Origin: Saccharopolyspora phatthalungensis
GTDB taxonomy: Bacteria > Actinomycetota > Actinomycetes > Mycobacteriales > Pseudonocardiaceae
DNA length: 64,000 nucleotides
Direction: 5' to 3'
NCBI RefSeq assembly: GCF_014203395.1
Contig: NZ_JACHIW010000003.1
Coordinates: 124,001-188,000, forward strand
This document shows, one piece after another, positions 1 through 9,500 of this stretch. Each line of letters begins with the position of its first letter. Positions within the stretch are counted from its first letter, which is position 1. The position numbers and the translations under genes were made by a program. The notes under the pieces are model-generated. The model saw nothing but the letters and a program-made list of their open reading frames with translations, was not told the DNA's origin and searched no databases.

Positions 1-2
1 TG

Positions 3-158
3 GTCCGCCAGATCGCCCACCGCACCTATGTGATGCACGCCGGCTGCATCGTCGACAGCGGCGAGACCACCGCACTAGTCGACCAGCCCGGACACGCCTA
101 CACCCGGGAGCTGCTCGCCGCTGTTCCCCGATCCGACTCCTTCCTGACCCGCCCGTAG
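3..158 (+). CDS. ABC transporter ATP-binding protein, C-terminal fragment (oligopeptide type)
   Basis: Only the last 51 codons lie in the window; the gene begins upstream. The peptide reads VRQIAHRTYVMHAGCIVDSG and ends shortly after PGHAYTRELLAAVP. The block G-HAYTRELLAAVP matches the HPYTxxLLxAvP tail typical of the DppD/DppF (OppD/OppF) ATPase family, and the preceding MHAGCIVDSGET stretch matches the end of the nucleotide-binding domain (cf. M..G.ivE.G). It would energise import of a peptide or similar solute across the membrane. The next gene, 18 bases downstream on the same strand, encodes a family 5 solute-binding protein, as expected for the same transporter operon. Confidence 0.8.
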   Translation, partial: VRQIAHRTYVMHAGCIVDSGETTALVDQPGHAYTRELLAAVPRSDSFLTRP

Positions 159-175
159 CCGAGGGAGACAACGAC

Positions 176-1801
176 GTGACGACTCGACGCCCCCACTGGC
201 TGCTCGCCGTGATCAGCGCATGCATCGCCGTTCTCACCGTCGCCGGCTGCACGGCCGGCGACGGCTCGCAGGACGCAGCCGCCGCGACGACACCCCGTCC
301 CGGCGGGACCCTTACCGTCGCCATCCGGACCGCCACCTGCATGGATCCACAACAGCAGTCCGGATCGGTCAACGAAGACGGATTCACCCGCGCCATCGCA
401 GACTCACTCACCAACCAGAACGCCACGACCAAGCAGATCGAACCCTGGCTGGCGAGCTCGTGGTCGGTGAACGCCGACGCGACGATCTACACTTTCCACC
501 TCCGCAGAGGAGTCACCTATAGCGACGGGTCCCCGTTCGACGCCACAGTGGTCAAGGCCAACTTCGACTACATCAAGAACACCCTCGCCGCACGCGCCTA
601 CCGCGGCTCCACATTCCTGGCGGCCTACAAGGGAACCGACGTCGTCGATGACTACACCGCCGTCGTGCGCTTTTCGAAGCCATCCGCTCAGTTCCTCAAC
701 GGCACCTACACCCCGGCCCTGAGCATGCTCAGCGCGGGTACCACGAAGAAAGCGCCGGGCGCGCGCTGCCTGGGTGAGGTGATCGGCAGCGGGCCGTTCA
801 CCCTCGAATCCTTTGATCCGAGTACCGGCGCGGTCCTGAAGAAACGCCCGGGCTACGACTGGGCGCCGGAGAGCGCATCCCACCGTGGGGAGGCATATCT
901 CGACGCGATCGAAGCCAAGGTCATTCCCGACAGCAACGTCCGCGCGGGCGCTCTTCGCTCCGGCCAGGTAGACGCGAGTATCGATCTGGCCGCACAGGAC
1001 GCGCCCAACCTCACCCGCGGGAACACCGCGGTCGGGCACGCATCAGCCCCCGGGATGTCGGGAAGTGTTCTGTTCAATACGAAACTCGCCGGGCTCGGCG
1101 AACAGCCGGTGCGTCAGGCGATCCTGCACGCAGTCGACATCGACACGAACGTGACGACCGTCCTGGGCGGCCTCTATCAGCCCGCCACCAGCCCGATCAC
1201 CAGCGCTCTGGCAGCCCACTCCGACGAGTCCGCACTCATGGCCCACGATCCCGCTCGATCTCGTCGGCTCCTTGACGCCGCCGGATGGACCCCGGGGCCC
1301 GACGGCATCCGCCAGAGGAACGGGCAGCGACTGGCCTACACCCTGGTGCTGTCCTCGGAGTGGAACGGCTCGTTCCAGGCCGACCTGGCCCAGCTCTACC
1401 AGCAGGACCTGAAAGACGTAGGTATCGAGGTGACCATCAACGATGTCGCCCGAAGCCAGTTCCTCGATGCGGCCAGGTCCGAGGGCACCGGCATGTTCGT
1501 CCTGTCGTCGACCGCCTCGGACCCTGACCAGCTGTGGCTGGTCCTGTCGTCGTACTACCCGGACCAGGCCACACTGACATCAGCAGGGATCCCGGCCTTG
1601 ATCGACGAGGAACGCGCCCAACCCGACGTCGCTCAGCGAAACGCCACGTACCAGAAGATTCAACAAAAGATCCTCGCCGACGCTCTCATGCTGCCTGTGT
1701 ACGAGAACGCACAGATCATGGGCTGGCAACGCTCCGTCGGCGGATTGTCGCTCAGCCCGTCCATGCTCCCCCAGTTCTACGACGCCTACAAGCAGCAATG
1801 A
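176..1801 (+). CDS. ABC transporter family 5 substrate-binding lipoprotein
   Basis: 541 residues, the usual length for SBP_bac_5 (DppA/OppA) proteins. The N-terminus is a lipoprotein signal: basic MTTRRPH, hydrophobic LLAVISACIAVLTVAG, then Cys in the lipobox VAGC. Family landmarks include the early PGGTLTVAI block, the YTFHLRRGVTYSDGSPFDA stretch at about 120 and PVRQAILHAVDID at about 313. It should sit outside the membrane and deliver peptides or similar ligands to the transporter whose ATPase ends just upstream. The GTG start at 176 follows the purine-rich GAGGGAGACAACGAC. Its stop overlaps the start of the next gene (ATGA), so the two are probably translationally coupled. The ligand cannot be told from sequence. 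Confidence 0.9.
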   Translation: MTTRRPHWLLAVISACIAVLTVAGCTAGDGSQDAAAATTPRPGGTLTVAIRTATCMDPQQQSGSVNEDGFTRAIADSLTNQNATTKQIEPWLASSWSVNADATIYTFHLRRGVTYSDGSPFDATVVKANFDYIKNTLAARAYRGSTFLAAYKGTDVVDDYTAVVRFSKPSAQFLNGTYTPALSMLSAGTTKKAPGARCLGEVIGSGPFTLESFDPSTGAVLKKRPGYDWAPESASHRGEAYLDAIEAKVIPDSNVRAGALRSGQVDASIDLAAQDAPNLTRGNTAVGHASAPGMSGSVLFNTKLAGLGEQPVRQAILHAVDIDTNVTTVLGGLYQPATSPITSALAAHSDESALMAHDPARSRRLLDAAGWTPGPDGIRQRNGQRLAYTLVLSSEWNGSFQADLAQLYQQDLKDVGIEVTINDVARSQFLDAARSEGTGMFVLSSTASDPDQLWLVLSSYYPDQATLTSAGIPALIDEERAQPDVAQRNATYQKIQQKILADALMLPVYENAQIMGWQRSVGGLSLSPSMLPQFYDAYKQQ

Positions 1802-2526
1802 ATGCAATCAGGGAAAGGCCGGAAGTGAATTCAATCGAGTCGCCCATCGTCCCGCTGCAGGAGAACCACGAGGAGGTCATCGAAGCGCTACCCGGCGAAG
1901 TGGCCGCCGCCTTCGAAAAGATGTGCCGAACCGGTCTCCGCAACAAAAGACTCAGCGACGTAGAACGAGAACTGGTCCTTCTCGGAATCGCTGTGTCCAT
2001 CCAGTTCTACGACACCAACGGTGTTCGCTTCCGACTCCGGCAGGCCAGATCGGCCGGGGCCACGCGCGACCAGATTCTCGGAGTCATTCTCCTCGGGGGC
2101 GGGCAAGGCTCGCACACCTACGGCAAGCCGGGCGACTCGTTCCTCGCCATCGCGATCGAACTCGGACTCATCCCGGAAAAGGATCCCGAAGGCGTCGAAG
2201 CCGCGAACGCCGGGCTCGAACGCCGACGGGGATTCCGCTCGAAGAACTGGCGAGGCTTCATGCGCCTCGATCCCGTCTTCTTCGCGGCCTACCACGACTA
2301 CATGGCTTCGGCCGTCGCCCTGCTCGACGAGCGGCTCACCGAGTTACTGATCATCGCCGCGGATGTCGTAGCGCCGAACCTCGTCGACGCGGGAACCCAC
2401 ATCCGTAGCGCCCTCAGCCGGGGCATACCGCTCGAGGACATCGTCGAGGTGTTCAATCTTGCGATGTTGGCCGCGTGGAAGTCCTCGTTCATCGCCGCGA
2501 ACGAACTCCTCGCCGAGGTCGATTAA
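1798..2526 (+). CDS. Carboxymuconolactone decarboxylase (CMD)-like protein
   Basis: 242 residues, all-helical by appearance, with two CMD-type halves: one around residues 25-110 (GEVAAAFEKMC ... RLRQARSAGATRDQILGVIL) and one around 150-240 (DPVFFAAYHDYM ... LTELLIIAADVVAPN ... ALSRGIPLEDIVEV). The family includes carboxymuconolactone decarboxylase and AhpD peroxidases. The AhpD CxxC redox pair is absent, so a peroxidase role is unlikely. The ATG at 1798 overlaps the stop of the binding-protein gene; a GTG at 1825 after GGAAAGGCCGGAA is an alternative start. Its place as last gene of the transporter operon suggests it acts on the imported compound, but no substrate can be named. Confidence 0.75.
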   Translation: MNAIRERPEVNSIESPIVPLQENHEEVIEALPGEVAAAFEKMCRTGLRNKRLSDVERELVLLGIAVSIQFYDTNGVRFRLRQARSAGATRDQILGVILLGGGQGSHTYGKPGDSFLAIAIELGLIPEKDPEGVEAANAGLERRRGFRSKNWRGFMRLDPVFFAAYHDYMASAVALLDERLTELLIIAADVVAPNLVDAGTHIRSALSRGIPLEDIVEVFNLAMLAAWKSSFIAANELLAEVD

Positions 2527-2572
2527 ACTTGCTCGAGCAAATTTTGGCGGCGTGCCTCGCGGGCGGTCGTCC

Positions 2573-3163
2573 TCAGCTGGGCCGTAACCACGCCGGGGGC
2601 GAGGCATTGTCGGGAGCTGTTGGCTCGTGCAGACCGGGTCCGGCGACCGCACTGATCGCCTCGACCACCTCGGCGACGACATCCGCCGCCGGTTGTCGGC
2701 CCCGGTCCATCAGCCACTGCACGAAGACCGACACCGCGCCGCCCGCAGCGAATCGGAGCGTGGTCGGCGCGGCGTCGACCACCCAGGCGAACTCGTATGC
2801 CAAAAGGTCCACGAGCGACATGGTGGCGGCGACCCCGGTCGGGCCGCCGAACAAACGCTCGTGAAAGGTCGCGTTGGTCGCCAACTCGTCGAGGAGCGAC
2901 GACATCCCCGGCCGCAGCCCACGCGGACGCCCAGACACGGACGCGTCCATAGCTGCGGCGAGCATATCGAGGCCACACTGCAGAATCGCGTCGTCGCGGT
3001 CCTGGAAATACTGATAGAAGGTGACCCGTGTGACCCCCGCCGTCCTGGCAATGTCGCGGACCGTTACCTGCTCTCCGCCACTTCGCTGGACGACGTCACG
3101 CGTGGCGGACAGCAGAGCCGTCCGCGTTCTCGACGGTCGGGGGTCCGGATAAGAATTCGGCAA
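2573..3163 (-). CDS. TetR family transcriptional regulator
   Basis: 196 residues. The N-terminal helix-turn-helix is classic TetR: RTALLSATRDVVQRSGGEQV followed by TVRDIARTAGVTRVTFYQYF at about residues 33-52, where the turn and recognition helix (GVTRVTFYQYFQDRDD) are well conserved. The remaining helical part (about 60-196) would be the ligand and dimer domain and is not assignable. It converges on the CMD-like gene with about 45 bases between the stops. Regulation of the transporter operon is a natural guess, but no operator can be pointed to. Confidence 0.88.
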   Translation of the reverse strand: MPNSYPDPRPSRTRTALLSATRDVVQRSGGEQVTVRDIARTAGVTRVTFYQYFQDRDDAILQCGLDMLAAAMDASVSGRPRGLRPGMSSLLDELATNATFHERLFGGPTGVAATMSLVDLLAYEFAWVVDAAPTTLRFAAGGAVSVFVQWLMDRGRQPAADVVAEVVEAISAVAGPGLHEPTAPDNASPPAWLRPS

Positions 3164-3509
3164 CGGTGTCCTCCCACGGCAGTGACTCCCGTCCGACGCT
3201 CAGCACGTCGATCCTATCCAGACGGCAGCGGAGTCGGCGGGCGGACTCGGATCGCACTGACTGACGCTGTCCTAGCACTCCACCGCCCGGCCCGCACGGG
3301 GAGTGTGTCTCCGACTGACACCGCCGCGCGGTGACCTTCTGATAGAGGGGCGGCCTGTTGCCCGAATTCCCGAGATTTTAACGACTAACGGGCATCATTG
3401 CTGTACATGTGGGGGGTGACGGTTTAGCAGAGAGGCGAGGCTGGCTCATACTACCGGCGCGATGGTCTTTTCGGCCTAGCCCGAGTGTGAGCTGATTGGG
3501 TGCAACTGT
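3164..3509. other. Intergenic region upstream of the giant gene
   Basis: 346 bases between the divergent TetR gene and the giant gene. It should hold both promoters. The part from about 3345 to 3500 is less GC-rich than the rest (for example GAGATTTTAACGAC near 3370). I see no convincing inverted repeat or strong Shine-Dalgarno before the giant gene; only GATTGGG lies ahead of its ATG. Overlapping open frames here have no recognisable content. Confidence 0.5.
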
Positions 3510-6500
3510 ATGTCGCTTATGGTGCCGGTGGAGGTGAGGCGGCTTTTTCAGGTGTTGACCGGTGAGGACATGACGGATGCGGATGAGGATGCGTTGTTCG
3601 CGGTGGCGGAGCGGTTGGAGTCGGATGCGGCGGTGGTGGAGATGTTGGCTCCGGCGGTGCAGGACGTGGTCGGGCGCGTGCGGGGTGGGTTTTCGGGTAA
3701 GGCGGCGGATCGGTTCGCGGAGCGGTCGGCGGGGTTTTCTCCGGTGTTGGAGGCCGGTGGTGGGGGGTTGCGGGAGTTGGCGGGGTTTGTGCGGAATTTG
3801 GCGTTGCAGGTGCAGTATTTGAAGTTTGTGACGGTGGGTGGGTTGGTGTTGTTGTTGGCGGAGATTGCGTGGGCGGTGGCGATGGCGGGTCCCACTGGTG
3901 GGGCGAGTATGGCGTGGTTGGCGGCGCGGTTTGCGGTGATGCGGTTTTTGTTGTCGCGGTGGTGGGGTCAGTTGTTCATGCGTTTGGCGATGGGTCAGGT
4001 GGTGGGGGTGGGGTTGCAGGTGTTGATGGATGCGGGTGCTCAGGGGTTGCAGTTTGCGTTGGGGACGCGGGATAAGTGGGATGCGCAGACTTCGGAGATG
4101 GCGGCGGGGGTGGGGGCGTTTAGTGGGTTGTTGGCGTTGCCGTTGTCGGCGTTGGGGAATGTGGTGGGGAATGCGGTGACGAAGGTGTTGGTGCGGGGTC
4201 TGGGTGATGAGGTGGATAAGGAGGTGTTGGAGGCGGCGGTGCGGAATGTGGTGGAGGAGCATGCGGAGCAGTTTCCGGTGGGGTCGATGGCGAAGTTTGC
4301 CGATGTGGTGTCGAGGAATATTGAGGATTACACGGGGATGTCGGTGCGGGGGACGTGGGCGGCGCGGTTTGGTGGGGGGTTGGGGGAGTCGATTGAGGAG
4401 GGTTTGACGGAGATGTTTGGCGAGGCCGGGTATGGGGCGATCAGTGGTCAGGGGGCGCAGTGGAATCCGTTCTCGTTCACCGCCGGGCTGTCGGAGGCGA
4501 TCGGCTCCGGGATCGGGAACCTGATGGGCCTAGCGGTGCGGGGTGAGTTGACTCCGGCGGGCCGGGCCCGGGAAGCCGCCGATGGGGAGAAGGATTCCGG
4601 CGGTGCGGACACGGACACGGACTTGGACGCGGGTACGACTGAGGAGTTGAAGACCGACTCCGGGTCGCAGACGGGCGAGAAGCTCGGCTTCCAGGAGGCT
4701 GTGCCTGAGGTGGATTCCGGGGTGTCGGTGCCTTCCTGGACACGGGCCGGTGGCCCGGGTCCGGGTTCGGACTCGGTACCGGATTCGGCACCGGGTTCGG
4801 CACCGGGTTCGGTGGCGTCGGGCATTCCGGTGACTTCGGCTATCCAGCCTGCTGGCTCCGGCCCCGAAAAGGCGCCGCTTGGTGGCGGTACCGGCGGCCC
4901 GCGGGGTGGAGACGGCGCGGCGGACAGGGAGGAAACGGCTGGTCTGTCTCCGTCCCCGGGTGCGCCGTTGGCGGACGGTCCGGGATCAGGGCACTCGGTG
5001 CCGGGTACCGCGGTGACTCCGCCTAGCGGTGGTGTGGATACGCCTGGTGGTGAGCCCAGGGGTGTGGATGCAGGTGGCGTCGTGAGTGGAGGCGTTGGGT
5101 CTGGGGTGTCTGTGACGCCGAGGGGTACGACATCGTGGGGTGAGGGTGATGTGGCGGATCCGGATGTGTTGCGGGGGCAGGCTAGGCCGGGTACGCCGCC
5201 ACCGGCGTATAGCCCGTCTCAGGGTGATGGCAGTGGTTCGCCGGGTTCTGGTGGTGCGGTCTGGACGGGGGATTCGCGTGTTGGTACGCCGCCGCCGGCG
5301 TATGGCCCGGTTGCTGGTGCCGATCGCGTTGGTCCTGAATCGTCTGGTGTGGACGGTCCTGGTGGGTCGGTGGGGCATTCGGAGCCGGGGTCGGGTTCGA
5401 TCAAGCAGGGTGGTCCGCTGGTTGCTGGTGGTGGGGTGACGTCAGGGGATTCCCGCGCCGATTCACCTTCGCGTGGCGGACAGGTCGGCGCTGACTCGTC
5501 TGGTCCACGCGGTCCTGGTGGGTCGGTGGAGCATTTTCCGTCGGCGCCGGGGTCGGATTCGTTCAATTCAGGTGGTTCGCTGGCTTCCGATGGTGTTGTG
5601 ACGCCGGGGAATGTCCTTGCCGACTTGCCTTCTGGTGACGGCCACACCGCTCCCGGCTCGTTCGCGGGGGAGCCCACGGTCCAGGTTCCTGCCCCGTTGG
5701 TGGATGGTCCGTCGGCGGGCGCGACTGATGTGCCTGGTGTGTCTTCGGGCGCTGTGGGTTCGGGGGTGGCTTCGTCTGCGGGTGATGTGGTTCCGGGGTC
5801 CGGTGGTGGGGTGGGATTGGCGGGTCAGGGGTCTGTGTGGGGTGACGGGGCTGTTCCTGGGGCGGAGTCGGGCTCTGGTGCGGATTCGGTTGCTGGGAAT
5901 GGGAATTCGGGTCGTGCGGGTGATGGTGTGCCGGAGTTGTCGCTGTCATCGGGGTCGTCGGACGTGGCGTCGTTTGGTGATGCGGTGTTGGGTGCGGGGC
6001 CGGTGGGGTTGCCGGGGGATGCGGTGCGGGTGTCGGTGCCGGTGGATGTGGTGTCTGGGGGCGGGTTTGCGGAGTTTGTGCGTGTTCAGGTGGGGGATGT
6101 GGATGCGGGGCCGGTGGTGTTGGTGCCGGGGGAGGGTTCGCCTGCTGGTGGTGTGGTGGTGTCGCCTGCTCAGGCGTCGGAGGCGGCGCGGGGAATGGGG
6201 CGTGATGTTGTTGCGTTAATGCCGGCTCGGGGTCGTCGTGGTCCGCGGTGGATGCGTTTTGGTGCGGATGGGTCTCGTCCTCGTCCGGTGGGTGGGCCGG
6301 GGTCGGTTCAGGCGCCGGTGCAGGTCGGTGAGGGGCACGGATCTCTGGGTGCGTTGGCGAGTTCGTCGTCCGCTGTTCCGAAGGGCGTGGTGGAGTCGGC
6401 GGTTGGGGGGTCGACCGAGAAGGGGCGTGGTGCTGAGGCGGTGGCTGACTCGACGGCGACGGATACCTCGGGCGATGGGGAGGGTGTACAGGGGGACGCG

Positions 6501-9500
6501 GAGGACGGGGCGGATTCGGCGGGTGTGGCGAACTGGTCGGAGTCGGACCTTCATGGGGAGGTTGCGCGGGCCAGGGAACTGGGTGGGTCGCGTGCGGTGG
6601 CGTCCCGGATTGTGCAGGGGACGCATGATGTCGTGGCGTTGGCGCGGGGGGATGTGGGTGTGTCGTTGGATGATGTGGTGGCGTTGGTGGCGGCGCGGGT
6701 GGGGGAGTTCGGTCGTGGGGCTGCGGTGCGGTTTTCGCGGGAGTTGGCGGCCAGGCTGGGTAGTAGGGGCTCGGGGTTGGGTGTTCGTGCTGGGGCGGGG
6801 GAGGATCCGTTGGCGGACTTGCCGGGGCTTGAGGAGTTCGCGAACGGTGGCCAGGGTAGTCATGGTGGGGTGAGTGGGGGGTCGCCGGATATTCCGATGA
6901 CGTGGGGGTTTGATCCGGACGCGCCGGAGTGGACGGATCAATTGGGGACGTGGGGTTTTGATCCGAGTCCTGGGGAGTTGGCGCATGATTTGGCGACGTG
7001 GGGATTCGATCCGGCGGTTGTTGAGCGATCGGTGGGTTCTGGGTGGGATGTGGCGGGGACGGTGTCGACTGTTGCTGAGGGGGCGGCGGCGGTGGGGGGT
7101 GAGCAGTCTTATTCCGCACCGGGTGCGGGCGGTGAGTTTTCGGGTCAGGGTGGGTCGCGGATACCGGTGTCTAATGAGGACACTGATGCCGTTATCAGCG
7201 GGACGGTGTCGGTCAGTGACGCTGGTGGCCGCAAGCGGGGCCTTCCCGATGATTCGGTCGATGAGGGTGCTGCGCGCAGGACCGCGGGGCCGGGCCGCCC
7301 GACGGCCGAAAGGCTCGAAAACGCGGAGCAGCTGCGCGAGGAGGCGCGTGTGGAGGCGCGGCGTGGTCGAGACGCGGGTAAGCCATACAGCGGTGAAGCG
7401 TTGGGGAAGAAGTTCGGTAGGACCGGGGGATGGGGGCGAAGGCGGCTTGCGGAGATCAGCGATGAGGGTGGGGTGACACACGCGGCTTTGCTGGAGCAGG
7501 AACGGCGGGAGCAGCGGCGGGAGCGGGAGGCGGCGCGGGCGGAGGCGCAGCGCGCGCATGACGCGGGTGAGCGCTCCAACGGTTCGGCGTTGGGGAGGAA
7601 GTTCGGAAGGAGTGCGTGGTGGGGTAAGGCCCGCCTCAGGGAAATCAGGGCCGAAGATGGTGCGACTGGAGGGACTGTGCGGGCGCAGGGCCAGGAGGCG
7701 TTGCGCGAGGAGGCGCGTGCGGAGGCGCAGCGTGCCGCTGAGTCGGCGAATGATCCGATGGCGTGGGCGTTTGATCCGGTGGCGGTTGAGTCGGTGTTTG
7801 ATCCGGTTTCCGCTGAGTCGGTGTTTGATCCGTTGGCGATTGAGTCGGTGTTTGATCCGTTGGCCGTTGAGGGGTTGTTGGCGGGTGTTGCTGAGCGGTC
7901 GCGGTTGGTTGCCGAGTTGGGTGGTTTGGTTGATTCGTTGCGGCGGCTTTTGGTTGGTGCGCCGGCCGGTTATATGCCTGGGTTGGGGGAGCGGGTGGAG
8001 CACTGGTCGCAGACATTGGCCGAGCGTGGGTTTGATGGTGTGGATGTCGTGGCGCTGCGGAAGCGGGTGAGTGATGCTGCGAGGTTGGTGGAGCGGTTGC
8101 GCAGCGACGGTTTGGTGGATGTTACGGCCGATGAGAGTGCCTTGGCGTTCGCGGAATTGGGACCGGTCGGGGCGTCGGTGGGTGAAGCGCTCACCGGTGA
8201 TGAGTTTGCCGGCGGTGAGGGTGTGCTGGAGGGTGACCCTTTGATGGCGGCTGAAGGGTGGTCGTGGGGTCCTGAATCGATGGTCGGTGATATGGCGGAT
8301 TCAGGGTTGTCGGGTGCCGGTCCGGAGGTGGTGAGCGCTGCGGGGCTGGCGGAGCCTTATTGGTCTGGCCCTGATGGCTTGGGGGATGCCTTAGCGGCTT
8401 CGGATCAGGTGTTGCGGGCGTTTGGTGAGCGCAATGGTGAGGGTGCCGTCACTGTGTTGCTGGGTCAGGCGGATTGGGTTTTGGGGCCGGATTTCCAGGG
8501 GGTGGACCGGTTCCGGGTCGTGATGGCGCATCGGTTGTTGTCGCGTCCAGGGGATTGGGACGGTGCTCGGGTGTTGCGGGATCGGTTGGGGCGGTACTTG
8601 GCAGGTGAGTTGGAGGTGGAGGTGGAGGTGCGGACGCGGTTGGGCGGGTTCGAAGGGCTGGACAGTTCGGAGTTGGTCAACAAGGTGGCGTGCGCGGAGG
8701 CGCGTCGTGCTCTTGAGGCGGGTGAGCCTTACACCGCTGACACGTTGGCGCAAAGGTTCCGCAAGAGCGAAAGGTGGGGCAGCCGGCGGCTTGAGGAAAT
8801 CAGCGAAGGCTTGTCACGGGTGACTTCTCTGGAGAAGGAGCGGGAGGAGGCGCGTGCGGAGGCGCGTCGTGCTCGTGATGCGGGTGAGGCCCACACCGGT
8901 GAGACGTTGGCACAGAGTTTCGGAAGGAGCGCGGCGTGGGGTTGGCAGCGGCTTGCTGAGATTAGGGATGAGGGTGGTGTGACCCGGGCGACTTTGCGGG
9001 ATCAGGAGCAGGAGGCGGTGCGGGAGGCGGCGCGGGTGGAGGCGCGTCGTGCTCGTGACGCGGGCGAGGCCCACACCGGTAAGACGTTGGCACAGAAGTT
9101 CCGACGGCGAGAGGTGTGGGGCCGGCAGCGGCTTGCTGAGATTAGGGATGAGGGTGGTGTGACCCGGGCGGCATTGCGGGGTCGGGAGCAGGAGGCGGTG
9201 CGGGAGGCGGCGCGGGTGGAGGCGCGTCGTGCTCGTGACGCGGGCGAGCCCTACAACGGTGAGACGTTGGCCGAGAAGTTCGGAAAGAGCAGGCAATGGG
9301 GCCGGGAGCGGCTTGCGGAAATCAGCCGAGATGGTGCGCCGATTCCGGATTCGCGCACGGTTCCGCTGGCTGGTGATGAGTTCGTTGTCGGGCCGGCTGC
9401 TATGGCCGGTGAGGCGATGGTTGGTGACGTGGCGGGCGTGGAGATGTCGGGTGCTGGGCGGGTGGCGGAGAGGCCTGTGGGGTTCTCGGAGCCTGGTCGG

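Noticed and set aside
3378..4262. 294-codon minus frame rich in His, Arg and Gln
   Set aside because: Composition mirrors the G-rich start of the giant gene; no hydrophobic core or family match.
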